Shown one piece after another: positions 7,878 through 13,999 of a stretch of DNA of 34,053 bases. Each line of letters begins with the position of its first letter. Position 1 is the first letter of the stretch. Below the pieces are notes generated by a model. The model was not told the DNA's origin, did not search any database, and saw only the letters and a list, made by a program, of their open reading frames with translations. The position numbers were made by a program, and so were the translations under genes. Source of the DNA: Clostridium sp. CAG:964 (GTDB lineage Bacteria; Bacillota; Clostridia; Oscillospirales; Acutalibacteraceae); contig FR891329.1 in the NCBI GenBank assembly GCA_000435335.1, positions 1 to 34,053 on the forward strand, given 5' to 3'.

Positions 7878-9374
7878 ATGAAAAAACAAATTCCAATTAT
7901 ATCCTTTGAGCATACCTCTTTTCAATATGAAGGACAGATACAGGAAAATCTAAGGGATGTAAACCTTACTATAAAATCGGGAGAATTTCTTGTTATTACC
8001 GGGCAAAGTGGATGTGGAAAGACCACGTTAACCAGGTGTATCAATAATTTGATTCCACGCTTTTTTGAAGGTGTATTATCCGGTGAAGTTATTGTGTCAG
8101 GGCGATCCATTAAGGAATCAGACGCTGGTGAGGCTGGAAAGGAGATTGCCTCAATCTTTCAAGACCCACGCAGTCAGTTTTTTACTACTAACAGCTCCAG
8201 CGAGGTTGCGTTCGCCTGTGAAAATTATGGAATCCCTCATGAAGAAATCGTCAAACGTGTTGACAGAGCCTTTCAATCATTGGATATGGAAAATCTAAAA
8301 GACAGAGATATTTTTACTCTGTCCAGTGGAGAAAGGCAAAAAATCGCATTTCTTGCAGCGACTACGCTTAATCCTCAAATTTATGTACTGGACGAACCAT
8401 CGGCTAATTTAGACATTCATGCAATTTTACAGATGAGGAAAATCCTTTCTGCCTTGAAAGCCGCAGGACACACAATCATTGTCTCCGAACACAGGCTATT
8501 CTATCTATACGGGCTTGCAGATCGATTTTTAATTATGAAAGAGGGACGAATCTGCGAAGAATTAACAGGTGAGGAGATGGCAAAGCTATCTGCTTCTCAA
8601 ATGCGCAGCAGGAGGCTTCGTCCGTTAAATCTCAATACGATACAAATAGAAAAGATAGAGCCGATTGGGCATTCAGAAGTATTTCTCCAAATTAAAAACA
8701 TGAGTTTTTCACATAAGGCTATGCCGGAGCTTCTTCACAGCATTTCAATAGAAGCTCATAAGGGAGAAACGATTGCTCTGGTTGGAGAAAACGGCTGCGG
8801 AAAAACAACATTTGGAAAAATCCTGTCCGGCTTGATTCGTTGTCGACAAGGGGGGTTCTTTATTGATGGAAAGAATGTGAAGCAGCGAAAATTGTCCGAT
8901 TATGTGTACTTTGTTATGCAGGAAGCAGATCACCAGCTTTATACAGACAGTGTGACAGAGGAGTTGAGGTTAGGAAACAAAAAGATTCCGGGCATAGATG
9001 AAAAAGTGTCTCGAATTTTGAAAATGCTTCATTTGGAAAATTTCAAAGACTGTCATCCGTATGCTCTGTCAGGTGGTCAAAAGCAGAGGTTGACAATAGG
9101 GGCCGCAATGCTTTCAGAAAAACCAATCATCGTTTTGGATGAGCCTACAAGTGGATTAGATTGGAACAATATGTATGCCGTTGCCAATGCTGTTAACTTT
9201 CTGCGCAAGTCTGGGAAAGTGGTTTTTATTATTACACATGATCTGGAGTTTATCAGTCTGACCGCCTCGCGCACTTTGCTTTTGAAGGAAGGGATTATCA
9301 AAGATGATTTACAAATGACAGGGAAAAGTACATTCAAAATTGTAAAGGATTTCATGATGAAAGGTGGTGAATAA
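7878..9374 (+). CDS. Fused double ATPase of an ECF-type transporter (EcfA-EcfA')
   Basis: A 498-residue protein with two complete ABC ATPase domains in one chain. Domain 1: Walker A GQSGCGKTT near 42, LSSGE 148-152, Walker B D172/E173, and SEHRL. Domain 2: GENGCGKTT near 303, LSGGQ at 397, Walker B D421/E422, and THDLEF. The Q-loop contexts FQDPRSQFF and MQEADHQLY are typical of ECF/cobalt-type ATPases. The frame opens at 7833; GAGGTG at 7865-7870 selects ATG 7878. In most Firmicutes EcfA1 and EcfA2 are separate genes; here they are fused. It should couple to EcfT (next gene) and the S component to energise uptake of a small molecule. Confidence 0.85.
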   Translation: MKKQIPIISFEHTSFQYEGQIQENLRDVNLTIKSGEFLVITGQSGCGKTTLTRCINNLIPRFFEGVLSGEVIVSGRSIKESDAGEAGKEIASIFQDPRSQFFTTNSSSEVAFACENYGIPHEEIVKRVDRAFQSLDMENLKDRDIFTLSSGERQKIAFLAATTLNPQIYVLDEPSANLDIHAILQMRKILSALKAAGHTIIVSEHRLFYLYGLADRFLIMKEGRICEELTGEEMAKLSASQMRSRRLRPLNLNTIQIEKIEPIGHSEVFLQIKNMSFSHKAMPELLHSISIEAHKGETIALVGENGCGKTTFGKILSGLIRCRQGGFFIDGKNVKQRKLSDYVYFVMQEADHQLYTDSVTEELRLGNKKIPGIDEKVSRILKMLHLENFKDCHPYALSGGQKQRLTIGAAMLSEKPIIVLDEPTSGLDWNNMYAVANAVNFLRKSGKVVFIITHDLEFISLTASRTLLLKEGIIKDDLQMTGKSTFKIVKDFMMKGGE

Positions 9375-10076
9375 ATGAGAACACATCATGGCTTATATTA
9401 CGATTCGCGTATAAAACTACTTTTGATTTTGTTGACGTCGGCGCTGGCATTTGCTTTAGGTGGTGGTCTGACAGGACTATTGCTTTTTGGTGTTGTTTGC
9501 CTATTTTCCTTCCTGAGTGGGCTTTGGAAAACAAGTATTAAATTTTTAACGGCTTATATAGCCTTACTTATGCTGGCACAAATCCTTCCAATCCATTTAT
9601 CTTCTGTGATAACTTTCTTCTTATTAAGGATTTTAACCATTGCACTCGCTTTGAACATCTTATTTCAGACTACGGAAATAGCGGAATTGATAGCCTCGCT
9701 TCAAGTGAGCCATATCCCCCAGGCCATTGTGATTCCAATAGCTATTATTTTGCGGTTTCTCCCATCTCTAAAACAGGATGCGATTTATATAAAGCAGGGA
9801 ATGAAAACGAGGGGTGTGGGATTATCTTTCTGGCGAGTGTTAAGTCATCCAGCGCAGACATACGAAGGCTTTTTAATTCCTATACTTATGCGACTTTTGA
9901 TGACAGCAACTGAATTATCTGCATCGGCAGAAACGCGAGGGATCAGCTATCCCTGTAAAAAAACTCACTATATATTAGTTGATTTCCGCTTGAGAGACGG
10001 CCTTTTATTGATAGGTATGCTTGCTCTTTTTGCGGTTGTCATATGGACATCGTTCCAGCCAATATCATTATTTTAA
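9375..10076 (+). CDS. ecfT: ECF transporter transmembrane component EcfT
   Basis: A 233-residue membrane protein starting at ATG 9375, immediately after the stop of the fused ATPase (AAGGTGGTGA at 9360-9369 is the ribosome site). Hydrophobic helices dominate, and the two coupling-helix motifs of EcfT are visible as KTRGVGLSFW (near 146) and AETRGISYP (near 190); the Arg-Gly core contacts the ATPases in known ECF complexes. Its stop overlaps the ribosome site of the S-component gene. Together with its neighbours it forms a dedicated (group I-like) ECF system, since all parts lie in one operon. Confidence 0.8.
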   Translation: MRTHHGLYYDSRIKLLLILLTSALAFALGGGLTGLLLFGVVCLFSFLSGLWKTSIKFLTAYIALLMLAQILPIHLSSVITFFLLRILTIALALNILFQTTEIAELIASLQVSHIPQAIVIPIAIILRFLPSLKQDAIYIKQGMKTRGVGLSFWRVLSHPAQTYEGFLIPILMRLLMTATELSASAETRGISYPCKKTHYILVDFRLRDGLLLIGMLALFAVVIWTSFQPISLF

Positions 10077-10090
10077 GGAGGATTTATTCC

Positions 10091-10678
10091 ATGCAAAATG
10101 AAAACAAAAAAGGCTTTCAAGTAAGAGACTTGATCGTCACAGCTCTTTTATCTGTATGTGCGCTTGTCATTTATATTCTTTGTGCGTTTTTGTCCTTTTC
10201 TCCCTATACTATGTTAGTAGTAAGCCCATTGTGGGCATTACTGGCAGCTATTACATACTTCCTTGTGGCAGCTAAGACGAAAAAACCGTGGGCATTATTC
10301 ATTTTTTGTGCAGTAACAGGGATTTATGGTTTTTATCCACCTATGATAATTTGCTGTATTATTGCCGGGATTATTTCTGCGCTGATTGCCTGGAAAACAG
10401 GTTGTACGAATGGAAAGACACTTACAATCAGTTATATTATTTACATGGTTTTAGCAGCATTCAGTGGTACATATATTCCTTTCCTGTTTTTCTCAAAACA
10501 AACGCTTGAACAGTACGCAGGAATGTTTGGCGAAAGCTATTTGGGGATTTTGCAGACGTTGGTATCGCCTATAACGGCTATTATAATGCTTATTGTTGTT
10601 GGCCTTTGCGCTTTTATCGGTGCGATTATTGCTAAGAAATTACTCAAAAAACATTTCCAGAAAGCTGGCATGGTGTAA
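10091..10678 (+). CDS. ECF transporter substrate-binding (S) component, MptD/Trep_Strep-like
   Basis: A 195-residue protein with about five to six hydrophobic helices and the opening FQVRDLIVTALLSVCALVIY, a pattern I associate with the Trep_Strep family of putative S components. AAGGAGG at 10075-10081 selects ATG 10091 rather than the frame opening at 10043. S components bind the substrate (vitamins, metals or other small molecules) and dock on EcfT. The ligand here is not known from sequence. Position between EcfT and an iron-type regulator makes a metal or metal-chelator plausible; this is inference. Confidence 0.7.
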   Translation: MQNENKKGFQVRDLIVTALLSVCALVIYILCAFLSFSPYTMLVVSPLWALLAAITYFLVAAKTKKPWALFIFCAVTGIYGFYPPMIICCIIAGIISALIAWKTGCTNGKTLTISYIIYMVLAAFSGTYIPFLFFSKQTLEQYAGMFGESYLGILQTLVSPITAIIMLIVVGLCAFIGAIIAKKLLKKHFQKAGMV

Positions 10679-10715
10679 ATAACTTTATTTGTTCAGAAAA
10701 AAGGAGGTGTGCTAT

Positions 10716-11048
10716 ATGCCCTTAACATCTTCTATGGAGGACTATTTGGAGGCTGTGCTGGTGCTTCAGCAGCAAAAGGGCTATGCCCGCTGTGTAGATG
10801 TAGCGGAGTTTTTGAATGTAAAAAAGCCTTCCGTGAGCCGAGCGGTCAAGGAACTGTCTAAAAAGAAATGCCTACTAAAAAAGGACGATGGCACACTCTC
10901 CCTCACAGAGCAAGGCTGGCAGATCGCCCAGCAAATCTATGAAAAGCACCAGTTTTTTACCAGACAGCTTATTGAGGCCGGTGTTCCCCATGATATTGCA
11001 GCACAGGACGCTTGCAGGCTGGAACACGTTATTAGTGAAACAAGTTAA
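10716..11048 (+). CDS. DtxR/MntR-family metal-dependent regulator, short form, iron-type ligands
   Basis: A 110-residue protein starting at ATG 10716 after AAGGAGGTG (10701-10709). The winged helix (about 5-70) opens with SMEDYLE, and the dimerisation part carries H78 and DACRLEH with C100, E103 and H104. In B. subtilis MntR the corresponding ligands are Asp8, Glu11, His77, Glu99, Glu102 and His103; a Cys at the Glu99 position is the DtxR (iron) arrangement (Cys102, Glu105, His106). The protein stops six residues after H104, so it lacks the tail of MntR and the SH3-like domain of DtxR. It probably senses ferrous iron and controls this or a linked operon; no classic DtxR box was found here. 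Confidence 0.8.
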   Translation: MPLTSSMEDYLEAVLVLQQQKGYARCVDVAEFLNVKKPSVSRAVKELSKKKCLLKKDDGTLSLTEQGWQIAQQIYEKHQFFTRQLIEAGVPHDIAAQDACRLEHVISETS

Positions 11049-11103
11049 AAGAAGCTGCCTGGACAAATGCCCAGGAGGTGATACCATCGGAGAAATAATC
11101 ATT

Positions 11104-11511
11104 ATGAAGCTGAACGAGGACGAAAAAAAGATTTTTGAAGATTTCCTTTCATTTTTGCAGCTTCATCCAGAGCTGAAAAAGTGGGAGCTTACCTCGGAAC
11201 CGGTGCTATCTCTCTCCGATCTTGAGATTGATCCCAGCCAAAGGCTGGTGCGCTGTAATCAGAAAGAAGTGGCCTTAACAACAAAAGAATATAATCTCCT
11301 TTGTCTGCTGGCAGTTAATAATGGGCGGGTATTAAGCTATTCCCAAATCTATGAAAAGGTGTGGGGCGAAGCTCTAACTGTCAATGAACGAGGCACCGTA
11401 GGCTACCATGTCCGAAACCTACGCAGAAAACTCTATTCCGCCGATCCGCACCATCCCTTTATCATCGAGAGTATTCGTGAAATCGGGTATCGCTTTCAAA
11501 CAACTTCATAA
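11104..11511 (+). CDS. Stand-alone OmpR/PhoB-type winged-helix protein without receiver domain
   Basis: A 135-residue protein whose second half (about 45-132) is a trans_reg_C winged helix: LEIDPSQRLV, LTTKEYNLLCLLA, RVLSYSQIYEKVWG and GYHVRNLRRKL...IREIGYRF. The N-terminal 40 residues are charged and there is no phospho-acceptor receiver, so it cannot be an ordinary response regulator. The start is uncertain. ATG 11104 has only GGAG at 11089, while the best ribosome site, AGGAGGTGAT (11073-11082), precedes an in-frame ATC at 11086. The frame is open further upstream over the DtxR gene. It closes the operon, followed by a terminator. Confidence 0.7.
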   Translation: MKLNEDEKKIFEDFLSFLQLHPELKKWELTSEPVLSLSDLEIDPSQRLVRCNQKEVALTTKEYNLLCLLAVNNGRVLSYSQIYEKVWGEALTVNERGTVGYHVRNLRRKLYSADPHHPFIIESIREIGYRFQTTS

Positions 11512-11519
11512 TATCCACA

Positions 11520-11550
11520 AAGCGCAGTCTTGATAGAGGCTGCGCTTTTC
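11520..11550 (+). terminator. Terminator of the transport/regulator operon
   Basis: AAGCGCAG (11520-11527) pairs with CTGCGCTT (11540-11547), followed by TTCCTTTCC. Some inner pairs (CT/AG) extend the stem. It lies 9 bases after the winged-helix stop. Confidence 0.65.
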
Positions 11551-11845
11551 CTTTCCATAAAGCGAGGTCATTCGGGACGGTTTTTCAAATCTCATATCTT
11601 GTCGCTTGTGTTTGACAAATCACACACGGGACGTGTCTAAACTTGCGATGAAACTATGCAAATCCTCTTTGAAGCCTCGCTGTTTCCTCTTTTTTATACA
11701 TTATACTACCCCTATCAACATTTCAATTTGGGGAAAGGTGGTGGTGCTTGTCAGCTTATCCCCATAAGGGGATAGCATGGAGCCAGAAAGAGAAAAGCCG
11801 GGCGGCTTCCCGCCCACAACCGAACAAAAACCATATTTCGTACAT

Positions 11846-11879
11846 ACCGCAGTCCTTACGGGGATTGCGGTATTTTTTT
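11846..11879 (+). terminator. First leader terminator
   Basis: ACCGCAGTCC (11846-11855) pairs with GGATTGCGGT (11862-11871) including one G-T wobble, loop about 6 bases, followed by A and seven T. It is one of the strongest terminators in the window, yet no gene ends at it. Confidence 0.75.
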
Positions 11880-11942
11880 GTTCGACAGACTTTTTTCTTT
11901 TCTCCGGGTCTTACCCATCATCAGGCAAAAACCAACAGCCGA

Positions 11943-11972
11943 GCGCACGCGCCTTTTGGTGTGTGCGCTTTT
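11943..11972 (+). terminator. Second leader terminator
   Basis: GCGCACGCGCC (11943-11953) pairs with GGTGTGTGCGC (11958-11968), 11 bp with two G-T wobbles that fit RNA on this strand, loop TTTT, then TTTT. It stands 64 bases after the first terminator and before the sigma-like gene. Confidence 0.65.
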
Positions 11973-12091
11973 ACTTTGTCGGTAAATGCGGTTTTCTGGT
12001 ATTTCCCGGTGGGACAAGCCTTCCATGTTGCAGAGGGCCGCCGTCCGTCTGGACTTCTTCTCGAAATTCAGACGAAACGGAGGTACACAGC

Positions 12092-12541
12092 GTGGACGCT
12101 GGCAAAAAAAGAATATGGGTTCGCGGCCAACTTATCGAGGTCACGGATGAAGTGTATGCCGCCTATATGAAGGGCGACCGGAAAATGCGTTACTTTGAGA
12201 AAGATTTGAAGTGTGAACGTCTTATTTATGGCAGCAACGGTGAAATCAAACAGGTTATTCCCAGCCGGGAAGATTCCCTGGACAGGCTCATGGAAGAAAA
12301 CGCCCGTCAGTTTGCAGCTAATGCAGAAAGCGTGGAGGATGTGGTGTTCCGAAAACTTACGTTGGACAAGCTACATACCGCGCTTTTGCAACTCCCTAAA
12401 GAGGAACGGGCGTTGATCTATGCCCTGTTCTTTGACGGGAAAACGGAAAGCGAAGTGGCAAAGCACCTGGGCGTTTCCCGGCAGGCCATACAGAAGCGGA
12501 AAAACAGGATACTCAAAAAATTAAAAAAATTTTTTGAGTAA
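12092..12541 (+). CDS. Small sigma-70-like factor (region 4) of the mobile element
   Basis: A 149-residue protein. The frame is open far upstream, but GGAGG at 12079-12083 places the start at GTG 12092. The C-terminal part (about 95-149) is sigma region 4: LPKEERALIYALFF then a helix-turn-helix SEVAKHLGVSRQAIQKRKNR. The N-terminal part (KRIWVRGQLIEVTDEVYAAY) is a conserved-looking cap found in element-borne sigma-like proteins of Clostridia; no region 2 (-10 recognition/core binding) is evident, so it may act as a DNA-binding regulator of element genes rather than a full sigma factor. It lies behind two leader terminators and is followed by a strong terminator. Confidence 0.75.
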   Translation: MDAGKKRIWVRGQLIEVTDEVYAAYMKGDRKMRYFEKDLKCERLIYGSNGEIKQVIPSREDSLDRLMEENARQFAANAESVEDVVFRKLTLDKLHTALLQLPKEERALIYALFFDGKTESEVAKHLGVSRQAIQKRKNRILKKLKKFFE

Positions 12542-12553
12542 ACAGGGTTGTCA

Positions 12554-12595
12554 AACCTCTCACTCAGCGGCAAATAGAGTGAGAGGTTCTTTTTT
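12554..12595 (+). terminator. Terminator after the sigma-like gene
   Basis: AACCTCTCACTC (12554-12565) and GAGTGAGAGGTT (12577-12588) form a perfect 12-bp stem with an 11-base loop, followed by CTTTTTT. Confidence 0.85.
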
Positions 12596-12599
12596 GGCC

Positions 12600-13139
12600 T
12601 CTCCAGGAACCTTGAAAACCGAATACCCAATCATCAAGCACATTCCCGCTGCTTTGGCGAAAGCCAAAGCCCAGGCGGCGGCTGCGCGGTGATCTGCCGG
12701 AAGAAAACAACGAGACTCCACCGAAAAAGAGAAGTAGGTCTTTGGTTTGTACTTCCTGGCAGGGAGCGAGAAACAGCAGGCTGCCAGTACCGGATGGCTC
12801 CCGGTACGGCCACGACCAGCAGCGGGGACAATGATACTCCCGTCCAGCCTAACGTCCGAGCGTTGAAGCGGCTCTTGCCGTGATCCGTCGCAGGCAATGG
12901 GGGCGGTTGCGTGAGAACCACGCGAGGGGTGAGATTCCCCGTGGAGCTGGCAAGCCGCCAGCCGTTTGATGACTTCCCGCAGCAAACCGGGGTGTCGAGG
13001 ACAAATTGGTTTGCTTTGAAATATGGGCCGTACAGCAGGACAGGCCAATGAAAACAGGAGAATTGTTTTATCTCTCCCCGGCCTTCATTCTGTTTTGCTG
13101 CACGGCCTCTACATAGGCGGCCTTTGCCGCCTAATTTTT
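12600..13139 (+). ncRNA. Candidate large structured noncoding RNA between two terminators
   Basis: This 540-base GC-rich stretch has no credible gene but contains many stems. They include GCTTTGGC-GAAA-GCCAAAGC (12651-12670, GNRA loop), CTGGCAG/CTGCCAG (12756-12787), TACCGG/CCGGTA (12788-12806), AACG/CGTT (12851-12864) and TTGCC/GGCAA (12875-12897). Further on are CCAC/GTGG with GGGG/CCCC (12918-12944), GCTGGC/GCCAGC (12946-12962) and GCAAACC/GGTTTGC (12982-13014). A long irregular hairpin spans 13026-13107, and a terminator lies at 13115-13139. The GNRA loop and G-T pairs fit transcription on the plus strand. No clear promoter was found. The terminator at 12554-12595 separates it from the upstream gene. 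It could also be the long leader of the mazF transcript. Confidence 0.55.
13115..13139 (+). terminator. Terminator or attenuator ahead of the MazF gene
   Basis: AGGCGGC (13115-13121), loop CTTT, GCCGCCT (13126-13132), then AATTTTT. It ends the structured region 13 to 20 bases before the ribosome site of the MazF gene, so it may separate the RNA from, or gate transcription into, the toxin gene. Confidence 0.6.
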
Positions 13140-13158
13140 AAAAGGGAGGTCAAATACC

Positions 13159-13689
13159 ATGAACAAAACATACTTGCGCGGCGATATGTACTATGCCGAT
13201 CTGGGCCGGGGTATCGGTTCTGAACAGGAAGGCTATCGCCCTGTTGTCATCATTCAAAACAACACGGGGAATAAATACAGCCCCACCGTCATTGTAGCTG
13301 CTATCTCCAGCAAGGTGGACGCAAAGGCCAAGCTCCCCACCCACTACCTGTTAAAAGCAGAAAGCGGCCTGGAGCTGCCCTCTCTTGTTCTTTTAGAGCA
13401 GCTTCGCACCATTGATAAAAAGCGGCTGGAGACGTACATCGGCAGGCTGGAGGAAAAACACATCCGCAGGATCGACCATGCCCTGGCCGTCAGTGTGGGG
13501 CTGATCGAGGAGGTTCCCGAAAACTTAATCATGTGCCTTTGCCCGGCCTGTGCCAATAACTTTTATGGCACAGGCTCTTATTATTTGAGGAGAGTAAACC
13601 CCGCGCAGCAGAAACGGGACATCTGCACCTATTGCAGCCAGCGCCCCGGCTTTGACTATGAAGTTGTCAAAAGAGCAGAGAGAAGGTGA
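13159..13689 (+). CDS. MazF/PemK-type endoribonuclease toxin fused to a C-terminal zinc ribbon
   Basis: A 176-residue protein starting at ATG 13159 (GGGAGG at 13143-13148). Residues 5-117 match B. subtilis MazF/EndoA closely: RGDMYYADL, GSEQEGYRPVVIIQN, SPTVIVAAIS, LPTHY, VLLEQLRTIDKKRL. The catalytic Arg is kept (R27); the second catalytic residue is Ser50 in place of Thr48, a conservative change. Residues 126-176 are an addition not present in ordinary MazF: C128-x2-C131 and C156-x2-C159, a likely zinc ribbon. No MazE-like antitoxin gene lies upstream, where instead the structured region ends; downstream is a DNA-binding protein. It may cut RNA in trans or be repurposed in control of the element. 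Confidence 0.85.
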   Translation: MNKTYLRGDMYYADLGRGIGSEQEGYRPVVIIQNNTGNKYSPTVIVAAISSKVDAKAKLPTHYLLKAESGLELPSLVLLEQLRTIDKKRLETYIGRLEEKHIRRIDHALAVSVGLIEEVPENLIMCLCPACANNFYGTGSYYLRRVNPAQQKRDICTYCSQRPGFDYEVVKRAERR

Positions 13690-13698
13690 GTATTGAAT

Positions 13699-13920
13699 AT
13701 GGAAAAACTGATTACCCGTAAAGAGGCGGCAAAAATATTAGGAATCAGTTTGACCACTCTGGATGAAGCCAGAAATAGCGGTTTGATTTCCTATATTCAG
13801 TATGTGCCTAATGGCTGCGTCTATTTTACCCATACCAGCCTTCAGGAGTATATCGCAAAAAGTACGCACAGAGCGAAGCCAATAGAGAAAAGAGCAACAT
13901 ATCGCAATGTGCGAAGATAA
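13699..13920 (+). CDS. Excisionase-like small helix-turn-helix protein
   Basis: A 73-residue protein with a MerR/excisionase-type helix-turn-helix: LITRKEAAKILGISLTTLDEARNSGLISYIQ, then a wing (GCVYFTHTSLQEYI) and a basic tail. ATG 13699 is preferred, with AGAAGGTGA (13681-13689) overlapping the MazF stop; a TTG at 13693 is too close to it. Position just ahead of the integrase is the usual place of xis in Tn916-like elements, where Xis bends the attachment sites to favour excision. It could instead help repress mazF with which it is coupled. Confidence 0.75.
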   Translation: MEKLITRKEAAKILGISLTTLDEARNSGLISYIQYVPNGCVYFTHTSLQEYIAKSTHRAKPIEKRATYRNVRR

Positions 13921-13935
13921 AAATCGCACCTTTGA
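13921..13935 (+). repeat. Direct repeat copy 1 upstream of integrase 1
   Basis: AAATCGCACCTTTGA, immediately after the excisionase-like stop. A perfect copy lies at 15286-15300 upstream of integrase 2. In both places GCGCTGAA follows 49-50 bases later (13970 and 15336). Possible arm-type integrase or Xis binding site, or the trace of the duplication that gave two integrases. Confidence 0.6.
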
Positions 13936-13999
13936 TGAAATAGGCGCGTTCTGATAAAACAAGAGTACGGCGCTGAAAATTATTTTTGGAGGTGGTGGA

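Larger units (their letters stand above)
11551..12091 (+). promoter_or_regulatory. 540-base leader/intergenic region before the sigma-like gene
   Basis: No convincing gene. It holds a weak promoter-like TTGACA (11612-11617) with a poor -10, a hairpin ATCCCC-ATAA-GGGGAT around 11758-11774, and two intrinsic terminators (11846-11879 and 11943-11972). Overlapping frames at 11748-12170 (140 codons) and upstream of 12092 read through the hairpins and look non-coding. The layout suggests a transcript that is stopped before the sigma-like gene unless conditions allow read-through. Confidence 0.45.

Noticed and set aside
11748..12170. 140-codon plus-strand frame before the sigma-like gene
   Set aside because: It contains both leader terminators in its reading frame and overlaps the real start at 12092; composition is not protein-like.
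12560..13048. 162-codon minus-strand frame (and a 95-codon one at 12634-12921)
   Set aside because: It runs through the hairpins and the terminator of the sigma-like gene, has no ribosome site at its start, and its translation (Pro/Ala/Arg/Cys-rich, no motif) looks like GC-rich noise. Structured RNA on the other strand explains the region better.
12600..13139. Group II intron or known ornate RNA class
   Set aside because: I saw no intron 5' consensus, no domain V-like hairpin and no reverse transcriptase. I could not match a named class by eye, so no class is claimed.
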